Below are positions 35,802-46,400 of a stretch of DNA of 64,000 nt, one piece after another. The stretch's first letter is position 1, and every line of letters starts with the position of its first letter. The stretch lies in the NCBI RefSeq assembly GCF_022024055.1, contig NZ_CP091788.1:3038001-3102000 (forward strand). The letters run 5' to 3'. Under the pieces are notes generated by a model. That model did no database searches, was not told where the DNA came from, and saw only the letters and a program-made list of their open reading frames with translations. Made by a program: the position numbers and the translations under genes. Source of the DNA: Prevotella sp. E2-28. Lineage in GTDB: Bacteria; Bacteroidota; Bacteroidia; Bacteroidales; Bacteroidaceae.

Positions 35802-37490
35802 ATGAAAACAAGACAATTGCTCTTTCTGTCGGCTACCGCATTGGTACTGACATCATGCTCAGGAAAACTGGGTGCTCTCTCAGCAGACAATTTTAGTGTA
35901 ACACCAAATCCCCTGGAGACACAGGCCGGTGAGGTTTCTGCTACCATCAACGGAATGTTCCCCGAGAAATACATGAAGAAGAAGGCTGTAGTGACCGTAA
36001 CCCCACAGCTTCGTTATCAGACACCTCAGGGGGAGAAGTCTGTAAATGGCGAGAGTGCTACATTCCAAGGCGAGAAAGTACTGGGCAACGACCAGACTAT
36101 CTCATACCTCGTAGGTGGTAACTACACCATGAAGTCAACATTTGCCTACACTCCTGAGATGCATCAGAGCGATATGTATATGACTTTCCAGGCAAAGGTA
36201 GGAAAGAAAACTGTTACAGTGCCCGAAGTAAAAGTGGCTACAGGTATCATTGCTACCTCTGAGCTCAGCAAGCGCACACTAGCTTCTGCTAATGCTGCTT
36301 TGGCAGAGGACAACTTCCAGCGCATCTCTCAAGAGCGTCAGCAGGCCAACATCAAGTTCCTTATCGGACAGGCACAGTTGCGTAAGAGCGAGCTGCAGAA
36401 CAATTCTGTACAGGAATTCGTACGCCTGATCAGTAAAATCGTTGCTAATCAGCAGACCATGGACATCGATAACATCGAGGTTTCTGCCTATGCTTCACCT
36501 GATGGTGGCTACGAGCTGAACGAGAAGTTGGCTAACAAGCGTCAGGACGTTACCAACGACTACCTGCAGGGAGAGATGAAGAAAGCTAAGATGAATGCAC
36601 GTGTTGAAACAAAATACACTGCTGAAGACTGGGAAGGTTTCCAGGAACTGGTAGCTGCCAGCGATATCCAAGACAAGGATGTCATCCTGCGCGTCCTCTC
36701 TATGTATAAGGATCCCGAGGAGCGCGAGCAGCAGATTAAGAACATCTCTGCAGCTTTCCGCGAGTTGACCGACGGAATTCTGCCTGAACTGCGCCGCGCA
36801 CGCCTGACCATCAACTACCTGCTGATTGGTCGTGACGACGAGCAGATTCTGAAGCAGATGAAGAGCGATGCTAGCAAGTTGAGCGTTGAAGAAATCCTCT
36901 ATGGTGCAACACTTTACGACGACGATCTGGCTGGCAGTGAGGCTGCTTACAAGAAGGCTACTGAGTTGTACAAGAACGACCCACGCGCTTACAACAACCT
37001 GGCTCGTCTGGCCTTTGCACAGGGTAAATATGACGAGGCTAAGCAGTGGTTGGACAAAGCTTTGGCTATCGACAAGAACCAGCCTGAGGCTAATGCCAAC
37101 CTGGGAATGCTGGCTCTGCAGCAGGGCGACATGCTGAGCGCAGAGAACTATATTGCAAAGGCTTCAAAGGCTAACGGTCTGAATGAGGTGCTGGGTAACC
37201 TGCATCTGGCTCAGGGCAAGTATGCTCAGGCTGAGCAGGACTTTGGCAACATCCAGTCTAATTCAGCTGCACTGGCTCAGATCCTAAACAAGAACTATCA
37301 GGCTGCTGCCACTACACTGAAGAACATTAAGAATGGCGATGCAACAACAGATTACCTGCGTGCCATCCTCAATGCCCGCACTGGTAAGAATGCAGACGCT
37401 GCCGCTGCTCTGAAGAAGGCTATTGAGAAGGATCCTTCACTGGCTGACTATGCTGCCAAGGATCTGGAGCTGACTAAGGTTAGCAAATAA
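35802..37490 (+). CDS. Lipoprotein with OmpA-like and TPR domains
   Basis: 562 residues. Lipoprotein Cys in LVLTSCSGKLG. N-terminal beta-rich part to about residue 150, then an OmpA-like segment (IEVSAYASPDGGYELNEKLANKRQDVTNDYL), then TPR units in the C-terminal third (DPRAYNNLARLAFAQGKYDEAKQWLDKALAIDKNQPEANANLGMLALQQGD). It probably bridges outer membrane and cell wall, like other OmpA/TPR lipoproteins. It starts 24 nt after tRNA-Leu with no promoter box between. Confidence 0.8.
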   Translation: MKTRQLLFLSATALVLTSCSGKLGALSADNFSVTPNPLETQAGEVSATINGMFPEKYMKKKAVVTVTPQLRYQTPQGEKSVNGESATFQGEKVLGNDQTISYLVGGNYTMKSTFAYTPEMHQSDMYMTFQAKVGKKTVTVPEVKVATGIIATSELSKRTLASANAALAEDNFQRISQERQQANIKFLIGQAQLRKSELQNNSVQEFVRLISKIVANQQTMDIDNIEVSAYASPDGGYELNEKLANKRQDVTNDYLQGEMKKAKMNARVETKYTAEDWEGFQELVAASDIQDKDVILRVLSMYKDPEEREQQIKNISAAFRELTDGILPELRRARLTINYLLIGRDDEQILKQMKSDASKLSVEEILYGATLYDDDLAGSEAAYKKATELYKNDPRAYNNLARLAFAQGKYDEAKQWLDKALAIDKNQPEANANLGMLALQQGDMLSAENYIAKASKANGLNEVLGNLHLAQGKYAQAEQDFGNIQSNSAALAQILNKNYQAAATTLKNIKNGDATTDYLRAILNARTGKNADAAAALKKAIEKDPSLADYAAKDLELTKVSK

Positions 37491-37496
37491 GAAACA

Positions 37497-38534
37497 GTGA
37501 AAAGAGTACAAAATAAAGAGAAAAGAGGAAAGTGGGAAGCCGTTCTTTACGCTTTCCTCTTTCCTCTTTTATTATATTCCTGCGGAGAAACAGGTAACCG
37601 CTTTCACCTGGAAGGTAAGTTCAAGAACATCAATCAAGGTGAGTTCTATCTCTGCGACCTTGAACAAGGACGCAAAGACACCATTGTGCTGCGTGAAGGC
37701 AAGTTCATCTATGATGCAGAATTGTCTGACACCACTATCTTGACACTGATATTCCCCAACTATTCCGAATTACCCATCATTGCCACCCCTGGTAGCAGAG
37801 TTAAGATTGAGGGTGACGTGTCACACCTGAAAGAGACAGAGATTACTGGCACCGACGAGAATGAACTGATGACGGCCTTCCGTTTGCAAACCAAGGAGCT
37901 GATGCCTCCTGAGGTCAAACAAAAAGCAGAACAGTTTATCCTAAAATATCCTGCATCGACCGGCAGTCTCTATTTGCTACGCCGCTATTTCATTATGGCC
38001 GCAGATGCTGACTATGCCCACATCTTTGAACTCTGCTCAAAAATGAAGGCAGCTAACCCGTCGAGCATCCCGTTGATACAATTACATCAACGCCTTGCCG
38101 CCACAAAGCAGATAAAGAGCACAGGAAAACTGCCATCATTTTCAACGAAAGATACAGAAGGGAAAGTTGTTACAGACAGTCTGCTCCGTAAGAAAGCGAA
38201 TGTTATCATGGTATGGTCTTCATGGAGTTATGATTCCCAACATACCCTCAGCCAACTTGAGAAATGGCGTAAGGAGCATCATGACAGCATCGGTATCATC
38301 AACATCTGCATGGATGCTGATGCTAGTGAGGGCCGTAGCATCATAGAAAGAGATAGTATCAAAACTCCCAACGTATGCGACGGACAAATGTGGGATTCTC
38401 CCTTGGTAACTACTCTTGGAATTTCTTTTATTCCCGATAATATCGTTACCGACAAGGACGGTAACATCGTAGGTCGTTCACTTAAAGCTGCCGACCTGAA
38501 AGAGAAGGTGGAAAAACTGCTCCGCCAGAAATAG
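37497..38534 (+). CDS. DUF4369/thioredoxin-fold lipoprotein without catalytic cysteines
   Basis: 345 residues from a GTG at 37497, 6 nt after the TPR gene. Lipoprotein Cys at residue 29 ([10 protein letters not shown]). A DUF4369-like N-terminal domain ([20 protein letters not shown]...) precedes a TlpA/AhpC-type thioredoxin fold. Where WCxxC is expected the sequence is WSSWSYDSQ (about 240-248): both Cys are absent, while the cis-Pro region (SFIPDNIV) is kept. So it is unlikely to be a redox enzyme; binding or scaffold role is inference. Confidence 0.8.
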   Translation: MKRVQNKEKRGKWEAVLYAFLFPLLLYSCGETGNRFHLEGKFKNINQGEFYLCDLEQGRKDTIVLREGKFIYDAELSDTTILTLIFPNYSELPIIATPGSRVKIEGDVSHLKETEITGTDENELMTAFRLQTKELMPPEVKQKAEQFILKYPASTGSLYLLRRYFIMAADADYAHIFELCSKMKAANPSSIPLIQLHQRLAATKQIKSTGKLPSFSTKDTEGKVVTDSLLRKKANVIMVWSSWSYDSQHTLSQLEKWRKEHHDSIGIINICMDADASEGRSIIERDSIKTPNVCDGQMWDSPLVTTLGISFIPDNIVTDKDGNIVGRSLKAADLKEKVEKLLRQK

Positions 38535-38547
38535 AACTAAAAACACC

Positions 38548-40095
38548 ATGCTGGTAAAAACATATTGTGCCGCCGTCAACGGACTGGAGGCCACTACCGT
38601 AACCATTGAAATCAACATCACACGCGGCACCATGCTCCATATGTCAGGCTTGGCCGATGCTGCCGTACGCGAAAGTATCGACCGCATTCGGGCTGCCATG
38701 AGCAATATTGGATATAAGTTTCCTATGGCCGACATCACCGTCAACATGGCACCTGCCGATATCCGTAAGGAAGGAAGTAGTTACGACCTCCCGTTAGCTA
38801 TCGGCCTATTAGCTGCCAGTAGCAAGGTCACCAGCGATAGTCTTAACGAATATATGCTCGTTGGCGAGTTGGGACTCGACGGCCGCCTACTCCCTATTCG
38901 CGGCGCACTTCCCATAGCCATCAAGGCTCGCAGCGAAAAGTTCAAGGGCCTCATCGTGCCTCGTCAGAACGTCCGAGAAGCTGCAGTAGTCAATAATCTG
39001 GATGTCTATGGCATGGATTCATTGCTTGACGTTATCCAGTTTTTCAATAACGGTCCACTTTTCTCACCTACCATTATCGACACCCGAAAAGAATTCTATG
39101 CCCAACAGGAGCATTTCGAGTTTGACTTTGCCGACGTACGTGGTCAGGAGAGTGTGAAGCGAGCATTGGAAGTGGCAGCTGCCGGAGGTCATAACCTCAT
39201 TATGATAGGCCCGCCAGGATCAGGAAAGTCAATGTTGGCTAAGCGTCTGCCTTCAATCCTTCCCCCACTCTCTTTGAGTGAGAGTTTGGAGACTACACAA
39301 ATTCATAGCATCGCCGGCAAACTTCATCGGGACACCAGCCTCATCAGTCAGCGTCCTTTCCGTTCCCCTCATCACACGGTTTCACAGATAGCCCTCGTTG
39401 GTGGAGGTAATAATCCGCAGCCAGGTGAGATCAGTCTTGCCCATAATGGCGTACTCTTCCTTGATGAGCTTCCAGAGTTCTCACGTAGTGTCCTTGAGGT
39501 GCTTCGCCAACCACTGGAGGATCGTATCATTACCATCAGTCGTGCCAAGTACAACATCCAGTACCCCTGTTCCTTCATGTTCGTCGCCTCTATGAACCCC
39601 TGCCCATGTGGCTATTACGGCGACCCCACCCATCACTGTGTCTGTACCCCAGGTCAAATACAGCGTTACATGAACAAGATTAGCGGTCCTTTACTCGACC
39701 GCATCGATATCCATTGTGAGATACAGGCTGTACCCTTTGCCGAACTCTCGAAGATGCAGCCTGGCGAACCCAGCGCCACTATCCGCGAGCGTGTTATCTC
39801 AGCCCGCAAGATCCAAGAGGAGCGCTATAAGTCCTTTTCGGGTATCCACTGTAATGCGCAGATGACAGAGCGCATGTTACATGAATTTGCTGAGCCTGAT
39901 GCTCAGAGTCTCGATATGCTCCGCATGGCTATGGAACGTCTGAAGCTCTCTGCCCGTGCATATAGCCGTATCCTCAAGGTGGCCCGCACCATTGCCGATC
40001 TTGACGGTTCTGAAAAAATTCAAAGTCAACATATTGCTGAAGCCATCGGTTATCGTAACCTTGACCGCGGCGATTGGGCCGAAAGAGGTATGTAA
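38548..40095 (+). CDS. ComM/YifB-family Mg-chelatase-like AAA+ ATPase
   Basis: 515 residues. N-terminal ComM domain ([25 protein letters not shown]...), then AAA+ core with Walker [16 protein letters not shown] and Walker [13 protein letters not shown], and a C-terminal chelatase helical domain. A Cys cluster ([17 protein letters not shown]) is typical for the family. In naturally competent bacteria ComM is a branch-migration helicase for recombination; the same role here is inferred. Confidence 0.93.
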   Translation: MLVKTYCAAVNGLEATTVTIEINITRGTMLHMSGLADAAVRESIDRIRAAMSNIGYKFPMADITVNMAPADIRKEGSSYDLPLAIGLLAASSKVTSDSLNEYMLVGELGLDGRLLPIRGALPIAIKARSEKFKGLIVPRQNVREAAVVNNLDVYGMDSLLDVIQFFNNGPLFSPTIIDTRKEFYAQQEHFEFDFADVRGQESVKRALEVAAAGGHNLIMIGPPGSGKSMLAKRLPSILPPLSLSESLETTQIHSIAGKLHRDTSLISQRPFRSPHHTVSQIALVGGGNNPQPGEISLAHNGVLFLDELPEFSRSVLEVLRQPLEDRIITISRAKYNIQYPCSFMFVASMNPCPCGYYGDPTHHCVCTPGQIQRYMNKISGPLLDRIDIHCEIQAVPFAELSKMQPGEPSATIRERVISARKIQEERYKSFSGIHCNAQMTERMLHEFAEPDAQSLDMLRMAMERLKLSARAYSRILKVARTIADLDGSEKIQSQHIAEAIGYRNLDRGDWAERGM

Positions 40096-40143
40096 AAAAA
40101 ATAGTCCGAAATCAGGTAGTCTCTCTGCCCTGATTTCGGACTA
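40094..40143 (-). terminator. Terminator between converging genes
   Basis: Perfect 15-bp stem 40102-40116 with 40129-40143 (TAGTCCGAAATCAGG arm). The minus-strand transcript is followed by a run of eight T, so it mainly ends the gene at 40169-41047; it may also stop plus-strand transcripts from the ComM gene. Confidence 0.9.
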
Positions 40144-40168
40144 AAACAATAGACAGATTCTTTTCTAA

Positions 40169-41047
40169 TTACTTACGGAAGTATCTCTTACCGTTCTTTA
40201 TCACGATGCCTTTGTAGTTAGCACCTACACGCATACCGTTCATATTATATACAGCCTTATCAGCGTTTGGTGTACGTACAGTCTCAATAGATGCGGCAAC
40301 AAGCACCTCTTCAATATCAGATGGATTGAAGAACAGGGTATAACCTCCCATCAGAGAAGGCGAATTGAACTCTGCTACCAGCACACCGTCTTTAATTGTA
40401 CCAGAAAAAACTGATGCATAATCATTTACCACTCCTTGCTGACTAGCCATCTTGCAAATACCCTCGCCAGAAAGAGTATAAGAGCCATCCTCATTTGCCG
40501 ACACCGTCACAGCATCATAAGAGAAAGTACCCCACGCCTCAGAAGATAAAGACACGTTTACCGTCTCATTACCCTCATTAACATTAATCACCACACTCCT
40601 ATCAGCCTCAGGTGAGAATTTCTGGAAATACTTAGAGGTTCCGTATGTACCACCCTTGTAAGTTCCAGCCACAGCGATAGCAGTAGGCATGCTGCCCAGT
40701 GTAGAAGTAATCACCGTACCGCCCATTACAGAAGGAACATTTATGACGAACTGCTTACTCTCAACAGAACCTGTAATCTCGGCAGGATACTCTTTTGTAG
40801 AACCATGATTACTCATAGTAAGTGTACCTTCTCCTGTTGCAGCAGCAAAGGTTCCATCGCCCCAAATATCAGAATGGAACGTAATGGTTTCTCCCGTCAC
40901 GTCGATAGTCTCATTGGCGTCATACATTGGTGATGCGATATATTTGAACATCACTGTACCCCATGCCTGATAAGTCTCAGCCAAAGCTGTTCCCTGAAAA
41001 CCGAAAATCATTGCTACCGCAAAAACAATCTTGTAAAATTTCTCCAT
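40169..41047 (-). CDS. Secreted protein with duplicated calycin-like domain
   Basis: 292 residues. Signal peptide ends near GTALAETYQ. Two similar halves: TFHSDIWGDGTFAAATGEGTLTMSN...VINVPSVMGGTV and SLSSEAWGTFSYDAVTV...GEGICKMAS...AEFNSPSLMGGYTLFF, each with a W-G-TF strand and an SVMGG/SLMGG end, so an internal duplication. The C-terminus (AVYNMNGMRVGANYKGIVIKNGKRYFRK) has the sorting-like pattern also seen in the protein at 19726. Function unknown. Confidence 0.7.
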   Translation of the reverse strand: MEKFYKIVFAVAMIFGFQGTALAETYQAWGTVMFKYIASPMYDANETIDVTGETITFHSDIWGDGTFAAATGEGTLTMSNHGSTKEYPAEITGSVESKQFVINVPSVMGGTVITSTLGSMPTAIAVAGTYKGGTYGTSKYFQKFSPEADRSVVINVNEGNETVNVSLSSEAWGTFSYDAVTVSANEDGSYTLSGEGICKMASQQGVVNDYASVFSGTIKDGVLVAEFNSPSLMGGYTLFFNPSDIEEVLVAASIETVRTPNADKAVYNMNGMRVGANYKGIVIKNGKRYFRK

Positions 41048-41089
41048 GTCTAATTATTGCTTTTTTGTTAAACCATTCAATTTCGGCTG

Positions 41090-41097
41090 CAAAGGTA
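41090..41097 (-). promoter_or_regulatory. Promoter -7 box for the calycin-like gene
   Basis: Minus strand TACCTTTG, 42 nt upstream of the ATG at 41047. Confidence 0.7.
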
Positions 41098-41221
41098 CAA
41101 CGAAAATCTGGGCCATACAATCCCCATTTTTGATGATTTTATTCTTACAACAAAGAAAAACGAATCCCAATATCATACAGAATTATTCTTGGATTTCTGC
41201 GAGGTTTTAATAAAAAAGCAG

Positions 41222-41229
41222 TAACTTTG
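41222..41229 (+). promoter_or_regulatory. Promoter -7 box for the flavoprotein gene
   Basis: TAACTTTG, 20 nt before the ATG at 41250. Confidence 0.65.
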
Positions 41230-41249
41230 TAGGCAAAATCCCCCAAAAT

Positions 41250-41870
41250 ATGAAAGTACTATTGATTAACGGAAGTCCCAGAGAGAATGGTAACACGTTC
41301 ACCGCGCTGAGTGAGGTGGCAAAAACGCTGAACGAAGAAGGCGTTGACACAGAAATTATTAGCATTGGCAAACAAGCCGTGCAGGGGTGTATTGCCTGCG
41401 GCATGTGTGGCAGGAATGGCAATAAATGCACGTTCCATGATGACCTGTATTTTAAAGTGATGCGTGCCGTGAAGGACGGCATCGACGGACTGGTTGTCGG
41501 TTCGCCCGTATATTATGGCGGTCCCAATGGTTCGCTGTGCGCCCTGCTCGACCGCGTGTTCTATTCCTTGGGTGCCGACCTACGTTTCAAACCTGGTGCC
41601 AGTGTAGTGGTATGCCGTCGTGGTGGTGCCTCGGCCGCTTTCGACCGTCTGAATAAGTATTTCACGATGATGAACATGCCACTGGTTACCTCACAATACT
41701 GGAACATGGCCTATGGGCAAACACCTGGTCAAGTAACTCAGGATGAAGAAGGTATGCAGACCATGCGCACGCTGGGGCGTAACATGGCTTGGATGATTAA
41801 GAAACTAAATGTCAACGAGGAAGGACATCCAGAGTTGGAGCGTCCAGTAAGAACAAGCTTTATCAGATAA
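41250..41870 (+). CDS. NADPH-dependent FMN reductase / flavodoxin-fold protein
   Basis: 206 residues. Flavodoxin-like fold with phosphate loop LLINGSPRENGNTF and the GSPVYYGGPNGSLCALLDRVF motif around the flavin. A Cys cluster GCIACGMCGRNGNKC sits where iron-sulfur flavoprotein relatives carry their ligands; four Cys are present, so a cluster is possible. Electron partner unknown. Single-gene unit. Confidence 0.85.
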   Translation: MKVLLINGSPRENGNTFTALSEVAKTLNEEGVDTEIISIGKQAVQGCIACGMCGRNGNKCTFHDDLYFKVMRAVKDGIDGLVVGSPVYYGGPNGSLCALLDRVFYSLGADLRFKPGASVVVCRRGGASAAFDRLNKYFTMMNMPLVTSQYWNMAYGQTPGQVTQDEEGMQTMRTLGRNMAWMIKKLNVNEEGHPELERPVRTSFIR

Positions 41871-41904
41871 TCTTAAGAGGATATTTGAGCACAGCCCAAC
41901 CCTG

Positions 41905-42714
41905 TTAGTCATCAATGACTTCTGGGTCGGGCAGTGCTTTATTCATATCACCATAGGCCCCTCTTAAATCGGCATTGGTAATACTGAACTCACGACAAAG
42001 AGGACGTCCCTCATCTGTCAAGGCATGTCGGAACAACCATTCGTAGGTACATTTCATATAGAAAGCACGAGCCAAAGCGCCATGATTGGCACCAGGCAGC
42101 CAGTCGTAACGCAGGCGTTTATCATTATGAGCATCCTTTAAAGCTTGGACTACCCGTTTCGACTCTTTGATACCAACAGCCCTATCAGCTGTACCATGAA
42201 GAATCCAGAGGGGGACTTTTCCCAAACCCTGAAGGTTTTTCAGTGTGGCACCACCACAGAGAGCCATAGCTGCCGCAACTTTCTCAGGGTAGGTACCTGC
42301 AAAATCAAGTGTGCCATATCCTCCCAAACTCATACCTAATACATATACGCGTGTGCTATCAGCAGGATAATTTTTCAAAGTCCACTCCAACACATCATTG
42401 ATTTTCTTGGGATTCCACGCACCACCAGGATTCTGAGGCACGACGACTAGAGCGGGAATATCACGCCCCTTTACTATAGCATCAAGCGGCCCATAACGAC
42501 GCGAACGATTTAGGTCACGACTGCACAGACTGGCTCCATGCAAAAAGATTATCACAGGCGTGTGCTCCTGAGAGTAGTAATAATCCTCGGGGGTGTACAC
42601 CCAAAAGTCATAGCCACCAGGAATCACCTTGCGGTTAGCTATCAGGTAGTCGTACTGAGCCGATATGTCTAGCCAGCACAAAAGCACAAAAAGGAGTATC
42701 ACAATTCGTTTCAT
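41905..42714 (-). CDS. Secreted alpha/beta hydrolase, esterase-like
   Basis: 269 residues from the ATG at 42714. Signal peptide MKRIVILLFVLLCWLDISAQ. Catalytic triad is readable: nucleophile Ser in VLGMSLGGYGT, Asp in LHGTADRAV, His in PGANHGALA; the oxyanion strand IIFLHGAS is also present. Resembles feruloyl-esterase/PHB-depolymerase-like enzymes, so a carbohydrate esterase is plausible. The -7 box at 42720-42727 ends 5 nt before the ATG, so the mRNA may be leaderless. Confidence 0.85.
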   Translation of the reverse strand: MKRIVILLFVLLCWLDISAQYDYLIANRKVIPGGYDFWVYTPEDYYYSQEHTPVIIFLHGASLCSRDLNRSRRYGPLDAIVKGRDIPALVVVPQNPGGAWNPKKINDVLEWTLKNYPADSTRVYVLGMSLGGYGTLDFAGTYPEKVAAAMALCGGATLKNLQGLGKVPLWILHGTADRAVGIKESKRVVQALKDAHNDKRLRYDWLPGANHGALARAFYMKCTYEWLFRHALTDEGRPLCREFSITNADLRGAYGDMNKALPDPEVIDD

Positions 42715-42719
42715 GCCTG

Positions 42720-42727
42720 CAAAAGTA
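42720..42727 (-). promoter_or_regulatory. Promoter -7 box for the esterase gene
   Basis: Minus strand TACTTTTG, only 5 nt from the ATG. Its upstream part overlaps the divergent FAH promoter region. Confidence 0.55.
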
Positions 42728-42769
42728 CGCATTTTCCCTGAAAAGTTTGCTCAAATCAAGTAAAAATGT

Positions 42770-42777
42770 TAGCTTTG
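42770..42777 (+). promoter_or_regulatory. Promoter -7 box for the FAH hydrolase-porU unit
   Basis: TAGCTTTG with TTG at 42747-42749 and 20 nt spacing; 22 nt before the ATG at 42800. Confidence 0.78.
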
Positions 42778-42799
42778 TAGGCTCAAAACGAAAAAAGAC

Positions 42800-43417
42800 A
42801 TGAAGATTTTTGCTGTAGGAATGAACTATGCACTGCACAATAAAGAGTTAGACGGTGCGTTATATAAACCAGAAGCACCCGTGATTTTCACGAAGGCCGA
42901 CTCTGCGTTGTTGAAAGATGGGAAACCGTTTTTTATCCCCGACTGGTCGGAGCGCGTAGATTACGAAACAGAGTTGGTGGTGCGTATCTGCCGTTTGGGT
43001 AAAGGTATTCCCGTGAGGTTTGCCCATCGTTACTATGATGCGGTGACCGTAGGTATTGACTTTACGGCTCGTGACTGGCAGGAGCGCGCTCGCAAGAACG
43101 GACAGCCCTGGGAAATCTGCAAGGGTTTCGATGGCTCTGCCGTGATTGGAGAGTGGGTAGAGAAAGATAAATTCCGCGATGTGCAGGCTTTGCAATTCCA
43201 TCTGGATATCAATGGAAAGACAGTACAGGAAGGCTGTACGAGCGACATGCTCTACAAGATAGATGAATTGATAAGTTATATCTCGACCTATTTCACTCTA
43301 AAGACGGGCGATTTGCTTTATACTGGCACTCCCGTAGGTGTAGGACCTGTGAAAGTGAACGACCATCTGGAAGGCTGGGTGGAAGACAGGAAAGTATTGG
43401 ATTTTGACTGTAAGTGA
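42800..43417 (+). CDS. Fumarylacetoacetate hydrolase family protein
   Basis: 205 residues. The FAH fold is shown by VIFTKADSALL, VDYETELVVRICRLGKGI (metal-binding Glu) and the C-terminal LLYTGTPVGVGPVKVNDHLEG. Family members cleave or decarboxylate C-C bonds of keto acids such as acylpyruvates; the substrate here cannot be told. The stop overlaps the porU GTG by 4 nt. Confidence 0.92.
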   Translation: MKIFAVGMNYALHNKELDGALYKPEAPVIFTKADSALLKDGKPFFIPDWSERVDYETELVVRICRLGKGIPVRFAHRYYDAVTVGIDFTARDWQERARKNGQPWEICKGFDGSAVIGEWVEKDKFRDVQALQFHLDINGKTVQEGCTSDMLYKIDELISYISTYFTLKTGDLLYTGTPVGVGPVKVNDHLEGWVEDRKVLDFDCK

Positions 43418-46400
43418 AAAGATATCTGATAGTAAGCATAGGACTACTGCTGAGTGTGATGCTACACGCACAGCAGTTTATTAACCTGACCGCCGAACAG
43501 GTCAAGATAGATTCTCTTTTGCCCTATGTAAACTATTCGTGGCCATTAGGCGAGCATTATGCCGACTCTGTCTATGAGGTAAGCATTGCCTATCCGGAAT
43601 TTCTGGATATGGAAGAAGCCGATGTACAACGATATCACGACATCACGACAACAGCATTACCCGAGTTACCAAAGATAGAACAATATGTAGGTATCTCTCG
43701 TAAAAGAGGTACGCTGTATGCCCAGTTTGTCCCCCTTGTTTTCCGTGATGGAAAATATCAAAAACTGGTTAGTTTCCAACTGAAGGTAAAGGCCACACCT
43801 TCTGTTACCACCCGCCGTGCCTCGTCGGTCATAGAAGGGCGCTACGCTGCTCATTCCGTATTAGCCAGCGGACAGTGGGCAAAGATACGCGTATCAGAAA
43901 CAGGATTCTATCAAATAACTGATGCCTTCCTGCGTAAAGCAGGTTTTTCCAATCCTAAAAAGGTGAAGATTTATGGCTATGGCGGTGCTTTGCAACCAGA
44001 GACATTAACGGGCGATTATCTGAAGGAGACCGATGATTTAAAAGAGGTGACTACTTATACAATAAACGGCAAACGTCTGTTTCATGCCACAGGTCCCGTC
44101 AAATGGTCTTCAAACACGACCGTCGCACGCACGCGCAATCCTTATTCTGACTATGGCTATTATTTCTTGACGGAGAGTGACGAGGAACCACTCACCGTAG
44201 ATAGTGCCATATTCTGCAGTACGTACTACCCCACTCCCGACGACTATCACGATCTATATGAGGTGGATGACTATGCTTGGTATCACGCTGGACGCAATCT
44301 ATATACGAGTGAGAAGCTTACCATAGGTTCAGACCGCATAATCTCCTTGCCCGGCATCCATATTACGTCAACGCAACTGAACATTAACTTATCGTATGAC
44401 GCCAAGTTCACAGCATCACTTCTGATGAACGGTACATTAATAGGCACACTGACAGCCACCTCGGGACTGACTAGTACAGGAGCCTTGTCTGACGGTAATG
44501 CTACTGCAGTCCAGACTAACTGGAAATTCACATTGCCAGATTCTATATTGAAGGGCACCGATAACAAACTAACCATCCGCCAAACATCAGGCGGCAATGT
44601 GCGACTGGACTATGTATCGCTGTGCTATACCGATCCTAAACCACTTACGGATTTTGCCACGGCAGACATCCCGACTCCTGAGTATCTGTACCGCATCACG
44701 AACCAAGACCATCATGCCGACTCGGCCGTTGACATGGTGATTATCATCCCCACAAGCCAGCAAGTACTCTTACAGGCAGAACGTCTGAAGACACTTCATG
44801 AGAGCTACGACAGTCTGCGTGTGAGGATAGTTCCTGCCGATGAACTTTATAATGAGTTCTCCAGCGGAACACCCGATGCCAATGCCTATCGGCGATATAT
44901 GAAGATGCTCTATGATAGAGCCGAATCAGAGGCCGATCAGCCCCGCTATCTATTGCTATTTGGTGACGGTGCATGGGACAACCGCATGCTTTCATCTGGT
45001 TGGCGCAGTCTGTCACCAGATGATTTCTTGCTCTGTTACGAGAGCGAGAACTCATTCAGTGCCACAAAATCCTACGTGACAGATGACTATTTCTGTTTGC
45101 TTGATGATAACGAGGGCGGCAGCATCCTGAAAGACAAGTTCGATGCAGCTGTAGGTCGTCTGACAGCACGTACAGCCGACGAAGCTAAAATCTTGGTGGA
45201 CAAGATTTATGCTTATCGCACCAATACTTATGCCGGAGCATGGCAGAACACCCTTTGTTTCCTTGGCGACGACGGTGACCAAAACCGCCACATGAAAGAT
45301 GCCGAGGCAGTGGTAAAAACAGTAAAAAACCTCTATTCTAATTTTGACATCAAGAAAATTTACTGGGATGCGTATACACGTGTCACCTCTTCTACGGGTA
45401 ATAGTTACCCCGATGTGACGCGCCTCATCAAACAACAAATGCAGATGGGTGCATTGGTGATGAACTACTCCGGACACGGAAGTCCTACCCAACTCTCGCA
45501 CGAGGCTGCGCTACGCATCACTGACTTCAGCGAGGCTTCATCCCTGCGACTGCCTCTATGGATTACGGCATCCTGCGACGTAATGCCGTTTGACGGACTG
45601 GGTGAGAATATCGGTGAGACGGCCATGCTTAACAAGAAGGGAGGAGCCATTGCTTTCTATGGTACCACACGTACGGTATATGCAACTTACAACCTCCCAC
45701 AGAACCAGTCATTCATGAAATATGTGCTGGGCAGCAAAAACGGACGCCGACTCACCATTGGCGAGGCTGCCTATATGGCTAAGAACGACTACACTTCCGG
45801 TTCCACAGAGATGCTCACAAATAAATTACAGTATGTACTACTGGGTGACCCAGCTTTGGTCTTGGCCAATCCCACAGAGCAGATTACCATTGACAGTATC
45901 AATGGTAAAGCGGTGGCTGACGGCATCGTGCAACTGAAGGCTGGCTCGAAGGTGACACTGAAAGGACATCTGCCAAGTCACAACGACTTCAATGGTGTAG
46001 TGACGGTCACGGTTCGCGACATTGAAGAGACATTAGTTGGTAAGCAGAATGACCCTGTTGCCACGGAGACTGCACTGGAGTTTAAAGACCGCCCAAACAC
46101 CATTTATAATGGAAGTGATAGCATACGCAGCGGCGCATTCACTTTCTCGTTTGCCGTTCCTAGAGATATTAGTTATTCCGACAAGACCGGTCTATTCCTT
46201 GTATATGCCATCAATAACGACAAAACGTTGACAGCACATGGTGAGAACGAAAGTTTCACTTTGACAGGGACAGAAGATATGATCAACGACGGCGTAGGTC
46301 CCTCTATCTATTGCTATCTGAATAGCGAGTCGTTTGTAAATGGCTGTACCGTGAATGCAACCCCCTATTTCTATGCAGATATAACGGATAAGGATGGTAT

